Shown one piece after another: positions 60,501 to 64,000 of a stretch of DNA of 64,000 nt. Both the position numbers and the translations under genes were made by a program. The notes under the pieces are model-generated. The model was not told the origin of the DNA and did not search any database. It was given only the letters and a program-made list of their open reading frames with translations. Source of the DNA: Fimenecus sp045613685 (lineage in GTDB: Bacteria > Bacillota > Clostridia > Oscillospirales > Acutalibacteraceae); contig JAZLBL010000014.1 of assembly GCA_045613685.1 (NCBI GenBank), positions 13,549 to 77,548 of the forward strand, given 5' to 3'. The first letter of the stretch is position 1. Every line of letters begins with the position of its first letter.

Positions 60501-61748
60501 ATGAAAAAACTGATTTCATTTTTACTTATATTTGCATTTGTTGTAACTTTATTCGGTTGTGCAAAAGATGAAACAAAAACACTTGACCAATATAACAATG
60601 TTAATCCAAAAGAAATGAGCATGTTAACAGTAAAAGACGGCTACATAGTTAATGCAAATGGTGAAAGAGTCATTCTAAAAGGTGTTAATTTAGGTAACTG
60701 GCTCTTATGGGAAACTTGGATGGGTTTTGTACCTGAATATACAGAAGATTGGGCGTATTTTGATTCACTTCAAGTTTTGCTCGACCGATTTGGCGAAGAA
60801 AAAACTGCTGAAATTGTAAAAACCTTTGAAGATAATTTTATTACTGAAAATGACATAGCACAAATTGAAAAACTTGGATTTAATTGTGTTCGTGTGCCAT
60901 TCTGGTATCGTAATTTTATGACCGAAGACCTTAAATGGTTAGCAGAAAACAACGACGATAATAAAGGTTTCCAAAAACTCGACTGGCTAATTTCTATTTG
61001 CGAAAAATATGGTATTTATGTAATGCTTGATTTACATGGTGCACCCGGTGGACAAAGCAAAAATCATTGCACAGGCAAAGCAGGTAGAAACGAACTTTAT
61101 GAAAATGAAGATATGCTGAATGCGACAATAGAACTTTGGACTACAATCGCAAATCGCTATAAAGATAACAAAACCGTGTGTGCCTATGACCTTTTAAATG
61201 AGCCACAAAATAATGGTGGCTATGATGGTGATTATAATTGGCCATCAGAAAGTGAAGATGCAGTTTCTCGAACAAATGAAGTCTATGACGCTCTCTATAA
61301 AGCAATCCGTGAAATTGACAAAAATCATATAATCTCATTTGAGGGTGTGTGGTCAACAACAGTTTTACCAAATCCAAATGATATGGGATATGAAAATATG
61401 CTTTATCAGTTGCATCTCTACGACAGCGAAAAAGGTATGATTCGTTATCGTGTTAAAGAATTGAAAACTGCTCGAAAGGATTGGGACGTTGCGGTAGTAG
61501 TTGGGGAGTATAACAACCACGAATGTGAAGAATATGCCCAAAAACAATATGCCAAAAATGATATCAGTCGAATCAAATGGACTTACAAAACATATAACGC
61601 GGGCGAAACTTGGGGAATTTTCAATAATAATGTTGAACGTATTGATATTAAGACAGCTTCATACGAAGAAATAATCACATTTATTACTCAAAACTCAAAA
61701 ACAGAAACCTTTAATTTTAATGCAGAAGAAATGGCAATTCTTAGATAG
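60501..61748 (+). CDS. GH5-type glycosidase, lipoprotein
   Basis: 415 residues. Signal peptide with lipobox T-L-F-G-C (Cys near 20), then a TIM-barrel with G-V-N-L-G-N-W-L, C-V-R-V-P-F-W near 133, L-N-E234-P as acid/base, and V-G-E336-Y as nucleophile. The exo-glucanase-like W-L-L-W-E-T-W block fits GH5 beta-glucanases. It works outside the cell on beta-glucans. ATG at 60501 after GGGGAGAT; six upstream codons are open. Confidence 0.88.
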   Translation: MKKLISFLLIFAFVVTLFGCAKDETKTLDQYNNVNPKEMSMLTVKDGYIVNANGERVILKGVNLGNWLLWETWMGFVPEYTEDWAYFDSLQVLLDRFGEEKTAEIVKTFEDNFITENDIAQIEKLGFNCVRVPFWYRNFMTEDLKWLAENNDDNKGFQKLDWLISICEKYGIYVMLDLHGAPGGQSKNHCTGKAGRNELYENEDMLNATIELWTTIANRYKDNKTVCAYDLLNEPQNNGGYDGDYNWPSESEDAVSRTNEVYDALYKAIREIDKNHIISFEGVWSTTVLPNPNDMGYENMLYQLHLYDSEKGMIRYRVKELKTARKDWDVAVVVGEYNNHECEEYAQKQYAKNDISRIKWTYKTYNAGETWGIFNNNVERIDIKTASYEEIITFITQNSKTETFNFNAEEMAILR

Positions 61749-61754
61749 AAATTA

Positions 61755-61783
61755 TTGATTATTAATTATTTTAATGATATAAT
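61755..61783 (+). promoter_or_regulatory. promoter of the FGGY kinase-araA operon
   Basis: TTGATT (61755-61760), 17-nt spacer, TATAAT (61778-61783). Confidence 0.75.
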
Positions 61784-61819
61784 TTATAAGATATATACTC
61801 GCACAAGGAGTTGGAAAAT

Positions 61820-63418
61820 TTGGATATTCAAACTGTTAAAAATACAATCATTAATGGCAATGCGGTTCTTGGTATTGAAATGGGTTCAACACGAATCAAA
61901 GCTGTTTTGATTGATGAAAAACATAATCCTATTGCAAGTGGCTCTCACGGATGGGAAAATCGTTTTGAAAATGGTGTCTGGACATATCATATGGATGATG
62001 TATGGACAGGTCTTCAGGATGCTTATAAAAATCTTAAAGCAGATGTAGAAGAAAAATATGGCGTAAAACTTACAAAGTTCAAGGCTATGGGCTTTTCTGC
62101 TATGATGCACGGTTATCTTCCGTTTGATAAAGATGGTAATCAGTTAGCTGAATTCAGAACATGGAGAAATACAATTACTGAACAGGCTGCAAGTGAGCTT
62201 ACAGAACTTTTTAAATTCAATATTCCACAGCGTTGGAGTATTGCTCATCTCTATCAAGCAATTCTCAATGGTGAAGACCATCTTCCTAATATCGATTTCT
62301 TAACAACACTTGAAGGTTATGTTCATTGGATGCTCACAGGTGAAAAGGTAATCGGTATTGGTGAAGCAGCAGGTATGTTCCCAATTGATAGCACAAAGAA
62401 TTGCTATGATGAAAAAATGGTTGAACAGTTCGATGAACTTGTAAAAGCAAAAGGTTATTCATTCAAACTCCTTGATATTCTTCCAAAGATTTTACTTGCG
62501 GGTGATAATGCAGGCATACTTACAAATGATGGCGCATTACTTCTTGACCCAACAGGTGAATTAGAAGCAGGATGTCCTCTTTGTCCACCTGAAGGTGATG
62601 CGGGCACAGGTATGGTTGCTACAAATAGTGTTGCTGCAAAAACAGGTAACATCTCAGCGGGTACATCAATTTTTGGTATGATAGTCCTTGATAAAGCACT
62701 TTCAGATGTTTATACAGAAATTGATATGGTTACAACACCAACAGGTAAGCCTGTTGCTATGGTGCATTGTAATACTTGTACATCTGATTTAGATGCTTAT
62801 GTAAAACTCTTTGCTGAAGTTTTGACAAATAGTGGCGTTGAAGTTAATAAACCCGCATTATATGATATGCTTTATGCTGAGGCTCTTAAAGGTGATGCAG
62901 ATTGTAATGGTATTATTAGCTTCAACTATTATTCAGGTGAGCCTGTAACAGATACTGCTGAAGGCAGACCATTACTCGTGAGAATGCCTGATACTAAATT
63001 CAGTCTTGCAAACTTTATGCGTTCCCAGCTTTATGGTACAATGGCAACACTTAGACTTGGTATGAATATTCTTTTTGATAAAGAAAATGTTCAGATTGAA
63101 AAGCTTTTAGGTCATGGCGGACTCTTCAAGACTCCTGTCGTTGGTCAAAAACTTATGGCAGGTGCACTTAATACTCCTGTTGCAGTTATGGAAACTGCAG
63201 GTGAAGGCGGTGCTTGGGGTATTGCACTTCTTGCAGCATATATGGCAAATAAAGAAAATGAGCCACTTGAAGATTATCTTGAAAATAAAGTCTTCGCAGA
63301 GTATAAAGCAAGTGTCATTGAGCCAGACAAAACAGATGTTGACGGCTTCAATGAATATATTAAGAGATATGAGTCAGCGGTTGCAGTGGAAAAATCTGCA
63401 ATTGATGTTCTTAAATAA
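61820..63418 (+). CDS. FGGY-family carbohydrate kinase, probably ribulokinase
   Basis: 532 residues. ATPase fold of FGGY kinases: G-I-E-M-G-S-T-R-I-K-A near 14-24 and later G-H-G-G-L and G-E-G-G-A-W-G. Followed by araA after 15 nt, so L-ribulose is the likely substrate and the enzyme the AraB step, though the sequence is not a classical AraB. The TTG at 61820 has AAGGAG 9 nt ahead; an earlier TTG at 61811 abuts that site. Confidence 0.8.
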   Translation: MDIQTVKNTIINGNAVLGIEMGSTRIKAVLIDEKHNPIASGSHGWENRFENGVWTYHMDDVWTGLQDAYKNLKADVEEKYGVKLTKFKAMGFSAMMHGYLPFDKDGNQLAEFRTWRNTITEQAASELTELFKFNIPQRWSIAHLYQAILNGEDHLPNIDFLTTLEGYVHWMLTGEKVIGIGEAAGMFPIDSTKNCYDEKMVEQFDELVKAKGYSFKLLDILPKILLAGDNAGILTNDGALLLDPTGELEAGCPLCPPEGDAGTGMVATNSVAAKTGNISAGTSIFGMIVLDKALSDVYTEIDMVTTPTGKPVAMVHCNTCTSDLDAYVKLFAEVLTNSGVEVNKPALYDMLYAEALKGDADCNGIISFNYYSGEPVTDTAEGRPLLVRMPDTKFSLANFMRSQLYGTMATLRLGMNILFDKENVQIEKLLGHGGLFKTPVVGQKLMAGALNTPVAVMETAGEGGAWGIALLAAYMANKENEPLEDYLENKVFAEYKASVIEPDKTDVDGFNEYIKRYESAVAVEKSAIDVLK

Positions 63419-63433
63419 AAGGAGAAAATTATT

Positions 63434-64000
63434 ATGAGTCTTAAAAATTATGAATTTTGGTTTGTAGTTGGTAGTCAGTTCCTTTATGGTCCTGAAGTTT
63501 TAGAAACAGTTGCAGCTCGTGCACAGGAAATGGTTGATGAACTCAATGCATCAGGCACTCTTCCTTGCAAAGTAGTTTACAAAGTAACTGCAAAAACAAA
63601 TAAAGAAATCACAGATGTTGTAAGAGAAGCAAACTATGACAAAAAGTGTGCAGGTATTATTACTTGGTGTCATACTTTTAGCCCATCAAAAATGTGGATT
63701 AACGGCTTTGTGGATTTGCAGAAACCATATTGCCACCTTGCAACTCAGTACAATACAGAAATCCCTAACGACGAAATTGATATGGACTTTATGAACCTTA
63801 ATCAGGCTGCTCACGGTGACCGTGAACACGGATTTATCGCAGCAAGACTTCGTATGCCTCGTAAGGTTATTGCAGGTCATTGGACAAAAGATTCAGTTCG
63901 TACTCGTCTTGGTGATTGGATGCGTTCAGCAGTTGGTGTTGTTGTAAGTAAAGAACTTAAGGTTATGCGTTTTGGTGACAATATGCGTGAAGTTGCAGTT
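63434..64000 (+). CDS. araA: L-arabinose isomerase, 3' end beyond the window
   Basis: The first 189 codons of AraA. Opens with F-W-F-V-V-G-S-Q-F-L-Y-G-P-E and contains W-C-H-T-F-S-P-S-K-M-W and N-Q-A-A-H-G-D-R-E-H-G-F, the family blocks. It converts L-arabinose to L-ribulose, the substrate of the kinase upstream. GGAG precedes the ATG. The rest is outside the window. Confidence 0.96.
   Translation, partial: MSLKNYEFWFVVGSQFLYGPEVLETVAARAQEMVDELNASGTLPCKVVYKVTAKTNKEITDVVREANYDKKCAGIITWCHTFSPSKMWINGFVDLQKPYCHLATQYNTEIPNDEIDMDFMNLNQAAHGDREHGFIAARLRMPRKVIAGHWTKDSVRTRLGDWMRSAVGVVVSKELKVMRFGDNMREVAV

Noticed and set aside
1..64000. CRISPR array, prophage, insertion sequence or rRNA operon
   Set aside because: No regularly spaced repeats, no transposase, integrase or phage gene, and no rRNA segment in the window.

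Overview
The window reads as a chromosomal segment of a low-GC, endospore-forming member of the Clostridia, probably a gut fermenter of the Ruminococcaceae/Oscillospiraceae type. The signs are AT-rich coding DNA, strong AGGAGG or GGTGAT ribosome binding sites, the sporulation genes spoIIGA-sigE and sigK, CIRCE/HrcA heat-shock control, T-box and L10 leaders, Feo iron uptake and many glycoside hydrolases. I see no rRNA, CRISPR array, insertion sequence or prophage. Assignment below class level is a guess.

Layout. 1-5.6 kb, minus strand: a partial PHP-domain protein, a tail-anchored metallophosphatase, thrS behind a T-box with a Thr (ACC) specifier, and a PadR/HAAS pair. 5.7-10.5 kb: promoter, CIRCE and hrcA-grpE-dnaK-dnaJ, then a composite GC-rich repeat. 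10.8-13.3 kb: a hemolysin-III-type membrane protein, and on the minus strand queT behind a small preQ1-I-like riboswitch and a DUF2974-type hydrolase. 13.5-17.3 kb: rpmG-secE-nusG-rplK-rplA, then an L10 leader and rplJ-rplL. A very short monocistronic gene for a 34-residue peptide follows, with its own promoter and terminator.

17.6-24.7 kb: a lipoprotein, a C_GCAxxG_C_C protein, and three cytoplasmic glycosidases (GH36-like, GH31, GH43-like). Next comes a minus-strand tRNA cluster (Gly, Arg, His, Gln), then zupT and sigK. A GH63-like glycosidase and a BofC-like small protein follow, then a class A PBP, ruvX, spoIIGA-sigE, a three-gene FAD redox operon ending in DUF1667, a fucosidase that overlaps it, and a GPH sugar symporter.

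40.8-56.6 kb is mostly housekeeping: rnhA, RNase J, gdpP, rplI, dnaB, tilS, hpt and ftsH. These are followed by a spoIVFA/spoIVFB-like pair, two radical-SAM-associated genes, an MFS transporter and rplS. 56.8-64 kb: prmA, feoA-feoB with a dense operator array and a Cys-rich FeoB partner, a GH5 lipoprotein, an FGGY kinase and the start of araA.

How the genes fit together. Two sporulation sigma factors sit in the same 64 kb as likely activators or controllers: SpoIIGA for pro-sigma-E, and a SpoIVFB-like protease, SpoIVFA-like partner and BofC-like protein for sigma-K. The glycosidases, two sugar-related transport or kinase steps and the arabinose enzymes suggest plant or host glycan use, with oligosaccharides imported and then cut inside the cell. 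The most unusual items are the acidic 34-residue peptide gene with its palindromic promoter region, the feo operator array, the PadR operator lying on its own -10 box, the zupT terminator that contains the sigK ribosome binding site, and the redox operon coupled to a fucosidase.
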